Assembly (NCBI GenBank): GCA_016165875.1
Contig: JABBOT010000003.1
Coordinates: forward strand, 36,334,672-36,398,671
DNA length: 64,000 bases
Reading direction: 5' to 3'
Source: Acanthopleura granulata
Taxonomy: Eukaryota > Mollusca > Polyplacophora > Chitonida > Chitonidae
Shown here: one piece after another, positions 36,368 to 46,515 of the stretch
How the letters are laid out: every line of letters starts with the position of its first letter
How positions within the stretch are numbered: the stretch's first letter is position 1
Program-made: the position numbers and the translations under genes
Notes under the pieces: model-generated
The model's database searches: none
What the model saw: only the letters and a program-made list of their open reading frames with translations
Told to the model about the DNA's origin: nothing

Positions 36368-39300
36368 GTAAGTACCGCTTGTAACGCAAGATTTGTCAGT
36401 ATCTTGATATCATCTACACGTTAAGATACGTACAGGGTTTTATTAAAAGTGTCATCGGGGACAAAGTGAATTTCATGTAAAAAATAAGTCCTATTCACGG
36501 CTCTGTTCTATCCAGTGCAGTCGGCCCTGAGCTTCTCTCTCAAACCACCGGTGAATGTTTTTGCTGGCCGTCGTTTTACCCTGGAGTGTAAGATAACCAG
36601 ACACACCGGTGACAAGTCTGTTCTCGCGTGGAACCGTGATGATGGCAAAGCGACATCGGCTATATACTCCTCCAAAGTGTGTGCATCGTCAATACCGCTA
36701 TCATCATCATCACCAGCCGGGTTATCAGGGGGATGTCAGCAGGTTGATGGCAAAGAGGTTTACACAGTGACCATAGAGAACGTCACAGAAGACGCGGGCC
36801 GCGGCTCGTGGATCTGTCGGTATGGCCTCAGTTTGGCTAATGTTACGTTGGATGTGCAAGGTAAATATAGTATTTTATATTTTCAGCAGAGTGCAGACGT
36901 TCTTCATTTAGGAATTAGACATTAGCTACATGTAGGCTATTAGAAGGGGCTAATTAAGTTGCAGGAAAAAGAGAAGTGCAATGACAGATTTAACTCAACT
37001 GGAAATTTACATCGTGCTATGCCAGACTGACTGTTAATATGCAAAAAGAGAAACAACCAGTAAATTATCAATATGATTATATGAACGTAAATCAATATTT
37101 GATTTTTCAGAGCACTGGATGCATTTGTAGTTTTCATAAAGGTAGATTTTAACGTGATTTCGTAAGCAACATATTCGATCATCTCAACATTATATAGCCA
37201 TAACATATGTGACTCTAATCGTGATATTTCGAGAAACATGTGCATGTAGCCATAATAAATGTGGCTTTTAGAGAAAAATTTTAAGCAGCATATTGGATCA
37301 TATGAACCATATAATGTAGCCATAATAACTGTGGCTTTTAGTGTGAGATTCTGAGTGGAATATATCATGTGGATCATATGCTTTAGCCGCAATGTATGTG
37401 GCCTTTAGCGTGAAATTTTAAGCAGAAGATTTGATCACATGAACCACACACATAGGGTAGCCATAACAATCATATATGTAGCTTTTATCTTGAAATCTTG
37501 AACATTGTAATTTATCATGCCGGCAACATTAGCCTTTATATATGTGTTTTTTGGTGTTTTTTGCTGTATATTTGATCATTCAGAGACCCAATATTGCTGC
37601 TGTAATCACTGTTGTAATTAAGGTTTTTTTCTGAATTTATCTATGTCACACGATTTCATATGTACCTCCAAATATTGTGTCTAATTGGATTTTATTATTG
37701 TTAACCAAAGTAAATTTCACGAAGAATTAATATTTTCCCTATTACATGTATGTTTACAGCAAATGACCGGAGATCTAAGTCAAGAATGCTATTTTATGCT
37801 TTGTTAACAGCATTGTTGTTTGTTACAGTGTTGTCTGAAGACGGGCTGTCAATCAATCCCCCCGCAGAAATTGTGGCGGGTCGCCCGTATAATCTGGAGT
37901 GTAAGATGAAGAGACCGGCAGGGAACAAGTCCAGGCTGTCCTGGTACCGTGTTGTTCGTGGCCAGACACCATCCCTTATCTATTCCCTTTCTGAATGCAC
38001 ATCAACGCCAACAGCGTCACCCAATGGGCTAACAGGGCGGTGTGAAAACAACGGCGGTGAAGAGGTCTACACACTGAGGATCGTGAACGTCACAGAAAAC
38101 ATGAGTCAGGACCAGTGGAGGTGTGAAAATTCGGGGCGCGTAGTGGACATTAAACTGCATATCAAAGGTATATATAAATGATGGCAAACAGATAAGACGA
38201 ACCGACGAACTCCGTGGTCCAGTGATTAGCGTGCTACCGCAGTGCAATTACCCAGGGGATTCTCACCAGTGCGGTCGCTGTGAGTTCAAGCCCAAATCAT
38301 GTTGGCTTCCTGTCTGGCCGTAGGTTGGAAGGTTTGGGTTTCCCCAAGGTTCTGTCCGGTTTCCACCCATCATGATTCTGGCTACCGTTGTATAGGTGAA
38401 ATATTCTTGATTAAGGTGTAAAACACAACATAAATACATAAAACAAAACAAACAAATACCGAATGACAGGCCTCCCATCGCAGACGTAGGTTCGAATGGT
38501 ACTTGTCACGTTCTGTTTGGCCTTTTTTTCAGAAGACTTGCCAGATCAGGTATTTCAGCCTGAGCCCCACTTGCCCATAGACGATAACCACCGTTTTGTA
38601 ACTGCAATATTACTGTTTATGACGTGAACCCGATGTACATCACAACTGTTTCCTCCTGCAAGGGTGTTTTTACTAATTTCCCAACTTGTTCGTCATATTT
38701 TTTTCTCCTACCAATTATCCCAACCTGTTGTTTATTTATTCGATTGTCGAGTTCTTTACCTGGGTCTTATTTCTGGTCATCTACAAATTAGCAAATAATA
38801 ACGCAATTTAATGACATAGAAGCAGCCATCGACGTAATTCTTGAAGAATTTGCTCAGTTTGTGGGGGTTTAAGCTCGGCTTTGATCCGAAATCTAGTACA
38901 GTACCAGAAAAGACGCAATACACACTTTCTTTAGATATGACATAAGGCAAAAGAATGGTGCCTCTTTGTGACGCGAGATCGTCGCTTTCCAGCACGGGAG
39001 AGTTGATCTGCCAATGTTAAGATTCGCACATGGTATGTAGAGTGTAGGAAGTTATTTAATAAGGATTAGACTCATCTTCTCACTTGTGTGCTTGGAAAGA
39101 TTTGAATAGCAAATATTGCACAAAATAATAAAAGGAATCCAACACCCTGTCGTGAAAGCGATGGTGTACTTTTGCTCTGGGGCCGGTTTTACCAAGAGGG
39201 TGTAACGTGTCAAATCTTACATAGTCCCCAGTAAATGACATCATTTTGCGTGACTGAGCTAGAACACATGCATGTACAGTGTACATTTACATTAACAAAC

Positions 39301-42300
39301 AAAAACATCTGTACGTAGGTCTATGAAATTGGACCCTGATGTCTGAGGATTCCTGTAACCCTCCACAAAGTCAGAATCAAAGTGATATATTCTTACTTAA
39401 TTCTACTTTTGAACACAGTGATGGTAACCAGTGTAAACCTGACGAACACCCCAGATTTCTTGTTAGCCGGTGGCCTCCACGCCTTCACTTGTACAGCCTC
39501 ACCCAGTCAACCCCCGGCTTGCGTGACGTTGTACTTACAGACCTCTGGCAATGTCCGGGAGATAGACCAGGGGGACTGTCACCAGGACTCCAGCTATGTA
39601 GTGTCTGTCAGCCAAAAACTGAGGTATACAGCCAATGCCGCGGATAATGGTGCTGAGCTGTACTGTACAGCCAACAACAGCGTGACAGATCCTCCTGTGC
39701 GCTCACAAATCTACAGGTTAAATGTACACTGTGAGTATTCTACTATACAGTACGTATGTTTGTTAAAAGAAGACCACTATGGTAGGAATAAATGAAGAAT
39801 GTATGTCTTGGGGATCTTTTGGTAGGAAGCACTGTATAGACACTCATATCAGTTTGCATCGAATAGAATTCTCCGTAGCTGACTTTAGTGTGTAAGAGAT
39901 ACAAATGAATGATTATGTCTTCATGCCACATCGGCAGTATTGGACAGTAGAGGTGGAATTTTTTTGTTTTTTGTTTTTTGTCTATACTCTTTGACACCTT
40001 CATATTAACATGACATACCTACAAATCAGTTAATCTCAGGCATGACTTGGAATTGCCTTTCTCTCACATCAGCCAATCAACGATGATTTTGGATGCCTTG
40101 AAGATGATCACTAGCAGCTAATCGCATTCTGGCGAGAAATCCTGTATACGAGACAAAGACAGCTCTCACACGCACTTACGAGCCACCGGCGCGTTGATAT
40201 TCGCTACTAAAATGGGACAGCATCTCTGAAAGGTGCCAATAAAAAGTTCATAATCCTGACTTCAAAATACCTTGAGAATTGCACGTAGAATAAAAATTTA
40301 ACTATATATCGCCTAAAGGCATTTGTGGAGGGATTCTTATTCTAATTCAGCGTTCTTGCTGCTTTGGTCCCGGCTCCATCTCATAAAGTTTTTCAGGTAC
40401 CTATCGAAGGTCGGTGGTTTACTCTGGTCACTCCGGAGTAAAACCCTGCTGCTGCAGTGTAAGTGATGCATTCCCGGGTGCGGTGGTAGACGCCAGGCAA
40501 ATATAGAAGTAAATGTATTTCTTCATCCAATTTTTTCCAGAGGTTATCAGGAGAGCCTATGGTTTATTTCTACTGAGTTTAGTCCGTAGTGTGTTTTCAT
40601 GTTCTGCATCAAGGACTTAAGGAATTAAGTCTGTAACTACCTTATGTGAACTGCCCACGTTGTTTTATTATCTAGATATCCCAAACATCAGCTGTCAGCA
40701 AAGAAAAGTGACAGTGTTTCAGGGTCAGCGGTTGAAAATCGTGTGTGACGTCACAGCCAATCCAGCAGCACGGGTTGCCTGGGTTTCTAATGAGCGAGAG
40801 ATGAACCGCACTTTTACAACCACGGGAGATTCTGCTCGGCGTGACGTCACCGTATCGTCATCCGAGATTGAAATCACCAAGGAGATGTCTTCCGGGCTAT
40901 ATCAAATTGAGGCAACCAACAGAGCAGGGTCCTCTAGGACGAATGTTGAAATCACCGTCATAGGTAATTTATTTTTGTAGTTCTACGACACAGCATTCTC
41001 AAATGTAAAAAAGAAAAACATTGTTGGATTTTGACGTACATTCGAACAAAAACTGTGATGTAATTTCATTTGTTCTAGTACAACACCGAGCTCAAGAATT
41101 GCTGTCTGATGTGACTGTGGTCTTGTTTGTGGGTGGAGGAAGTCGAGAGCAGCCACTGGAATGAACCACCGACCTACGGCAGATACCAGACCAAACCCTC
41201 TGACTTAAAAGTACAGACCACATTTAAACGAGGTCATTTTAAATAAGGCCATTTCATGCTAATTCTAAATATGGTCTTCCTTATGCTGTGACATTTGTTT
41301 CCATTGCTCACTTCGGACATAAACACTGATGTGCTACTGTGAACTTTTAGACCATTTTGAACAGCCTAGTCCGAGGCACAGTGACGTCACAGATTTTTTT
41401 TAATTGATAAACATCCACTGAAATAAAATATTTAAAGGATGTTTAACAGCAAACAGTGCTTCTGCCTGTTCAATATGGTACAAACGTTCCTCCGTAGCAC
41501 GGAACTATTTTTTTTCTCATTTTAACCACTAGGAAAAATGTCAACAAATAATGAGAACTATATTAGGAATGACCTTTAGATCATGCGTACTTTGCTTAAA
41601 TGTGGTCTGTTCTTTCATCCTGTAGCTGAAATAACGACAGCTGGATTCGGACACGCGACTTTAAGAGCCTGATGGTCTCATGGAAACAGTGCCAAATCAA
41701 TAGGAGTATATACTTCACCATCATTTGTCCATTTCAGATAGAGAACAAATCCCAAAGAATCTAAAGGCATTATCTTGCACAAACAACCAGGCCATCCTCA
41801 TCTGGGCGTCGGGCATGAACGACTCAGTGGTGGAAGACTACGAGCTGGAGTACAAAGGAACCGAAGAAGGTTGGAAGAAAAAACTCGTCAGAAATCCAGG
41901 AAGGGTAAAACTTGTAGAGACTACATTGAACGACCTGCAGTCTGGAGTGTTGTACCAGTTTAGGCTTCGGCCTAACTCGGACATTGCCTTGTCGGAATAT
42001 GCCGAGACTGACTGCACAGTTGAAGGTGAGTTGGATTTAGTTCAAGCTTCAGTTGCTCAAGTCACTTATACATACTAGTGCGTTCTTCTGTAATCGCATT
42101 ATCCATGAGCAAACGAGGGCTGTATAGGGCAGATTGCTTCTCGATCTTTTATGGTTGACATTAGTATAATTTAGTTTGGTCAATATTTTTTACCATCTTA
42201 CCCAGATGCAGGACTCGGTAAAGGCGCTATGTTTGGTGTGGGGTTTGCAGTTGGATTCGCCGTTCTTGCCATCTGCATTGTTGCCGTGGCCTGTTTTCTC

Positions 42301-42336
42301 CGACGAAGAGCTAAAAAAAAGCTAGGTCTCAATTAA
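36304..42336 (+). CDS. R3: four-Ig + FN3 transmembrane receptor with very short tail, 7 exons
   Basis: Seven exons join in frame to 588 residues, every internal junction in phase 1. Order: signal (1-21), Ig1 V-like (22-136), Ig2 V-like (137-249), Ig3 (250-353), Ig4 (354-449), FN3 (450-545), membrane segment and tail (546-588). Ig1 and Ig2 share the V-like pattern with GR(P/R)(F/Y)xLECK, a second Cys pair and YT(V/L)xIxNVTE. Ig3 has AFTCTA...AELYCTANNS, Ig4 has LKIVCDV...SGLYQIEATN, and FN3 has ILIWAS and VLYQFRLRPNSDIALSEY. The helix is about GVGFAVGFAVLAICIVAVAC, followed by FLRRRAKKKLGLN and stop. The tail has no tyrosine. It is a paralogue of R4 with one extra V-like domain. A cell-surface adhesion or immune-recognition role is inferred; no ligand can be named. 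The gene is convergent with R4. Confidence 0.85.
36516..36860 (+). CDS. R3 exon 2: Ig1 V-like
   Basis: 345 nt, phase 1-1, ctatccag|TGCAGT to GTGCAAG|gtaaat. Cysteines lie at LECK, KVCASS, GGCQ and SWICRY, so a second disulfide in addition to the canonical one is likely. Confidence 0.87.
37130..37600 (+). repeat. About 84-bp tandem region in R3 intron 2
   Basis: Roughly five diverged units: gtagccataa(c/t)a, tatgtggctttta, gtgaaattttaagcag, then tggatcatatgaacca. The period is judged by eye. Confidence 0.65.
37829..38167 (+). CDS. R3 exon 3: Ig2 V-like, possible alternative start
   Basis: 339 nt, phase 1-1, gtttgttacag|TGTTGT to ATCAAAG|gtatat. Cys pattern as in Ig1 (LECK, SECTST, GRCE, WRCEN). 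The frame stays open upstream to ATG at 37786 and 37750 and would give a signal-like MLFYALLTALLFVTVLSEDG, so this exon may also serve as a first exon of a three-Ig form (466 residues). Confidence 0.85.
38209..38460 (+). mobile_element. SINE copy in R3 intron 3
   Basis: ctccgtggtccagtgattag head, gagttcaagcccaaatcatg core, gaaatattcttgattaaggt end, A-rich tail. It begins about 40 nt after the exon 3 donor. Confidence 0.85.
39419..39730 (+). CDS. R3 exon 4: Ig3
   Basis: 312 nt, phase 1-1, gaacacag|TGATGG to TACACT|gtgagt. It contains FTCTASPSQPPACVTLY and AELYCTANNSVTDPPVRSQ, the latter almost identical to the R4 equivalent. Confidence 0.87.
40676..40963 (+). CDS. R3 exon 5: Ig4
   Basis: 288 nt, phase 1-1, ttatctag|ATATCC to GTCATAG|gtaatt. 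VFQGQRLKIVCDVTANPA and SGLYQIEATNRAGSS mark an I/C2-type Ig domain; the C-terminal strand EITVIG is shared with R4. Confidence 0.87.
41738..42025 (+). CDS. R3 exon 6: fibronectin type III
   Basis: 288 nt, phase 1-1, atttcag|ATAGAG to GTTGAAG|gtgagt. IPKNLKALSCTNNQAILIW, LEYKGTEEGW, LNDLQSGVLYQFRLRPNSD follow the FN3 pattern (Trp, Tyr, YxFR). Conserved with R4 at most positions. Confidence 0.88.
42206..42336 (+). CDS. R3 exon 7: transmembrane segment and stop
   Basis: The acceptor is cttacccag|ATGCAG. The helix is followed by FLRRRAKKKLGLN and TAA (42334-42336). One base after the stop there is a good donor, TAAG|gtaagg, in the same phase as the R2 and R4 membrane-exon donors. It suggests a 3' untranslated intron joined to the exon at 42553. 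Confidence 0.83.
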
Positions 42337-42422
42337 GGTAAGGATTTCCTTATAGTGTGTGCTATTATAGCATTGACTGTCTTCAATTAGCTTATAAATA
42401 AATAATTTCCCTACGACCATAT

Positions 42423-42670
42423 GCGGAGAAAATACATTTGGACGGAATTTATTCATTGTTTTTCTTAATGAGTTTAGGTGTGAAATGTTGAGAATGTTTT
42501 ATGTTAAAATTTGGGTGTGCAATTTGAATTTCACTTTTATGCTTTGGCTTTCAGATCATCGTGCCGGAGGATAAGCAGAATACAATGTGATAATGGGGTA
42601 GGAGTTTTCAACAGCTATTTATAGTAACCATGTTTGTCCTAAGTCCTTAAAAAAGTGTGCGTCGCAAGAT
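42423..42670 (+). repeat. Local duplication at R3 3' end, copy 1
   Basis: About 250 bp repeated at 43290-43551. Shared: aaaatacatttggacggaat, gttgagaatgttttatg and ctaagtccttaaaaaagtgt. This copy holds a good acceptor, ggctttcag|ATCATC; the phase 1 reading would be DHRAGG then stop, similar in start to the R2 tail exon (DHRP). Confidence 0.8.
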
Positions 42671-43289
42671 GCATGTTGTAAAGCATTCAAATTGTAACGA
42701 TGGGCTTTATGGTTTATATTTTGAAACATGTCAATGGTCAAAACATCTTGCATAAATCTTAAACTAAATTTTTATGCCATCGGCAAAATTATGTCATGAA
42801 TATTGTTGTAACGATATCCGCCCGTCCCTCTGCACGTCGTTCTACACGTTCGTATGAACGACCTTCATCTCATCAAGTCAAACCTCTTCAAATGAAGATT
42901 TCATATTTGTTATACATTTTATACAGAATTGAACTAGGTTTCGATTTAAACAGGGTTTCCGATTTCGACCAAACTTCTTGTTTCTGTGTCAATCGGAATT
43001 AGCAAGTTTCAACTAGGTGATCGCAATCAAATTGAAGCTATTTAATTTTGTGTGGTGTAGGGGTTGGTATTTAGACGAACTTGATTCCAATTTATAATGC
43101 TCTTGTTTCCATTACATTTAAGGTTTCCATGTTTTCCATATGTCATTGGTGTGATGGCAATATCGGATAACATCACGGTTACAGTAGTTGTTTTTTTTAC
43201 ATTAGTTTTTGCGGTGACAACCTCTGGCGTTGATCGGATGGAAGATCTCGGCATAAAGCTAGAAAGAAATCTTTTGTATTGCCTGTCCG

Positions 43290-43551
43290 CAGAAAATACA
43301 TTTGGACGGAATTTGTTCATTGTTTTTCATAATAAGTTTACGTGTGAAAAGTTGAGAATGTTTTATGGTAAATTTTGGGTGTGCAATTGAAATTTCATTT
43401 TTCTACTTTGGCTTTCACGTCATGGTACCGGGGGAAATACAATGCGAATCATGGGGTAGAATACAATGTGATCATGGGGTAGGTGCTATTAACAGCTATT
43501 TATAGTGACCATGTTTGTCCTAAGTCCTTAAAAAAGTGTGCGTCGCAAGAT
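43290..43551 (+). repeat. Local duplication at R3 3' end, copy 2
   Basis: Matches 42423-42670. The acceptor is destroyed here (ggctttcacgtcatgg), so this copy is probably not spliced. Confidence 0.8.
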
Positions 43552-44282
43552 AGAAGAAGTCCTCTATATTGTCTGTCTCGACTTACAATGAGTGACGCCG
43601 TGCAGCAAAGCAAGGGATGCTTAATCACTGATCACAGTGTAAAAGTTCTCCTATTGATTTTCTTTAGCATCACCACACATCATATCAGTGCAGATAGTAT
43701 GAAAAATATTTTGTTTTAAGATCGCCAATTTCATTTACCAGGGGAAGGTACTTTTCAAATGGGGCTATGCAGATCTGAACACCACGGACAATGCAGACAG
43801 ATCATAGTACATAATAGCTTCTCGCGTATATCCGAAACAAAACCATCACTGCTTTTCTTGTCTATTATTTTTGATTGTATGTCTGTTCTGATAAATCATT
43901 ACGTTAACACATTAATATGATTTATGATATTTCATGATATCATGGAATGAGTAAAACTTCACTGTTATCTTTTTTGAGTTGATCAGATGTTCTGTTGTGT
44001 TGATCAAAAACAGTGTCAGTGTTTGTCTATGTGGCTTCATTAAACGTTTCGGGTTTGCTTTTCAACAGGTCTGCGTGTCCAGCTTGTCAGCAGTGGCGTA
44101 ACATCATCCAGACCTTCAGAAAACAGTGTTTAGGAGAATATCTCGGCGTTGCTTCTGGAGAAATGAAGTGCTATAATGTTATCTGCTTTCTAAAGCACAT
44201 TTTAGTAATGTTACTTTCCCATGCAAAGACACAGTTCTCTGGTTATGCCTATTACTAGCCATTAGGAAAAGATTTGAGAACT

Positions 44283-44995
44283 GTCATTTGCTCTTGCGCA
44301 GACACTGTGCACTGCTTGTTATCTGCTCTTGTGCAGACGATGTGTACTGTTTGTTATCTGCTCTTGTGCAGACACTCTCTAATGCTCGGTATCTGCTCTT
44401 GTACAGACATTGTGGACTGCTTATTGCCTACTCTTGTGCAGACGATATGTACTGTTTGTTATCTGCTCTTGTGCAGACATTGTGGACTGCTTGTTACATA
44501 CTCTTGTGCTGACAATGTGTACTGTTTGTTATCTGCTCTTGTAAAGACATCGTAGGCTGCTTATTACCTACTCTTGTGCTGACAATGTGCACTGTTTGTA
44601 ATCTGCTCTTGTACAGGCACTGTGGACTGTTTATTATGTGTTCTTGTGCAGACAATGTGTACTGCTTGTTATCTGTTCTTGTGCAAGGACTGTGAAATGG
44701 GTGTTATCTCCTCTTGTGCAGACATTGTGTACTACCTCTTATCTGCTGTCGTGCAGATACCGTGTACTGCTTGTTACCTGCTATTGTGCATATACTGTGT
44801 ACTGCATGTTGCCTTGTGACCTTGCTCTTGTGAAAACATTGTATACTGCTTGTTACCTATTCTTGCGCAGACAATGTGTACTGTTTGTTATCTGCTCCTG
44901 TGCAGGCAATGTGTATTGCTTGTTATCTGCTCTTATGCAGACACTTTGTACTGCTTTTTATCTGCTCGTGTGTAGACACCGTATTCAACTTGTTA
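44283..44995 (+). repeat. 35-bp minisatellite
   Basis: About twenty units of tgtactgcttgttatctgct followed by cttgtgcagacat. Because 35 is not a multiple of 3, the same Cys/Leu-rich words recur every 35 residues in each frame (CTVCYLLLCRH). The long plus-strand frames here are therefore repeat artefacts. Confidence 0.9.
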
Positions 44996-45374
44996 CTGTT
45001 TTAAAATATGTGATATTGTGTCATTGTGAAGATCGTCATTTTCTCTACTACATCATGCTTCTGATCTGTTTCATTTTTATATGTACTTTGTGTCGTGAAA
45101 TTAAATTATATATTTATGCATATTTAAATACATTACTCAGTGTGCGTAATGCAAAAATCAAACACCACGGGCTGTAGACAACTTGTGAAACGAGCATGTT
45201 GGTTTTAGTGTTCTTCCAGGATTTCAACGAGATTCGTGCAACACATGTCCTAGGTCCTATTAGCAGAACACGCAATGAGCGATGTCATTCTTTTGAAATG
45301 ACTGTATACCTCCCTTAAATTTCGCTTATTATCTTAAATATACAGGCACATTACGGCGTTCTCCAAAAATTTTT

Positions 45375-45500
45375 ACTTCTACGGCAGCTCCCAGCATTGA
45401 GGGTATGGGACGTAACTGGCAGTGACCGCATTGGTGACATTCTTCTGGCTCAATGTGCTGCCATAGCACGCTAATCACTTCGGCCATGAATCCCCCTACC
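45375..45500 (-). mobile_element. Degenerate SINE, reverse
   Basis: gcagtgaccgcattggtgac and tagcacgctaatcacttcgg recall the head half in reverse; the remainder is lost. Confidence 0.5.
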
Positions 45501-46426
45501 TTAAAGTATACGTAATTTTATATAATGTTACCACATATGGAGGCTTACTCCTAATGTAAATACATACATACATAAATTAGTTCACTTCATTTCTTGGAAT
45601 GACTTGCGTGAAGGTAGTAAGATGTGTTTCGTGGATTCAGGCTCTTCTAGTCAATAATGTTCAGTCCGTAGAGAATTATAATTACCAAAATGTTGTGGCC
45701 TAAAGTCTGTGGGTCCTACATAAATAATTTCCTACAGCTTTAAAAACTAAACTTGCATTTTTCGGTGGACAAAGCACGGCTTTCAGAGTTGGTCTAACGA
45801 TTCTGGAGTCTACAAGGTCAAAAAGCAATATTCGTCTTTGCCAAGTGTAGCGTGGATACTAAACATTTTATAAAAATGGCTGAGTTTGCAATATCTAAAT
45901 TGATCGAAGAAAAGATTGGGGTTTGATTTAATTATAATTTTCATTGTTTAATGCTTAGCGTTGTGTTCAATAATCTCGCATTCATTTATAAAGCGGCCCT
46001 TTTTTATGTGTGGAGCTAATCGGAGTCACAGACACACACATCTGTATGGAAGTTACATATTTACATACCATTGGAATTATACCAATGGTGCGTGTATTTT
46101 CGAGTAGTACATAGCAAGAACTCATAAAAAACACTATAATCAAAGACTTCTTTGAAAGAAAGTTTTGCTAATTATCATTTCATTCATACTTCACTGCCAA
46201 ACACTCATCACTGAGAACAACACAATTAATGGCTATCATACATGTTTTTCGTGGTTATGACATGAAAAAAATTTTGTAAAAGCTATATCACCATTTGCAG
46301 CAAAACGCTGAATTATGTCCAAGATTTCGTGATCTTGTGTGGTCAAGTGTTCTACAGTTTTCAAAACCAATATGTTAACATAACAATCACCATAACAAAC
46401 ACCGTAACAAACAGTCCACAATATCA

Positions 46427-46515
46427 TCAGAGCCCAGTGGAGTTCTCGTAGACCCTGTGGTCACCACGTGTGGAGGACGATGCTCTTTCGGACAACTCCT
46501 CGTAATGTGGAGCTG
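46427..46515 (-). CDS. R4 exon 8: terminal tyrosine tail
   Basis: The acceptor is gttttccctcag|CAGCTC, phase 1. It encodes AAPHYEELSERASSSTRGDH then RVYENSTGL and TGA. It is matched codon for codon in length (89 nt) by the R5 tail exon at 59753-59841, with the HYEELS and GDHRVYEN words identical; this conservation is the main support. Confidence 0.72.

Larger units (their letters stand above)
42337..46426. other. Convergent intergenic stretch between R3 and R4
   Basis: Holds the presumed R3 3' untranslated exon (42553 onward), a tandem duplication of that region, a 35-bp minisatellite and a degenerate SINE. No further coding exon is supported. Confidence 0.5.

Noticed and set aside
39339..39647. 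Second open frame over R3 exon 4
   Set aside because: Shifted frame of the Ig3 exon; the other frame carries the Ig cysteines and the correct phase.
44274..45177. Long Cys/Leu-rich plus-strand frames
   Set aside because: They run through a 35-bp minisatellite; the same words recur in all frames every 35 residues.
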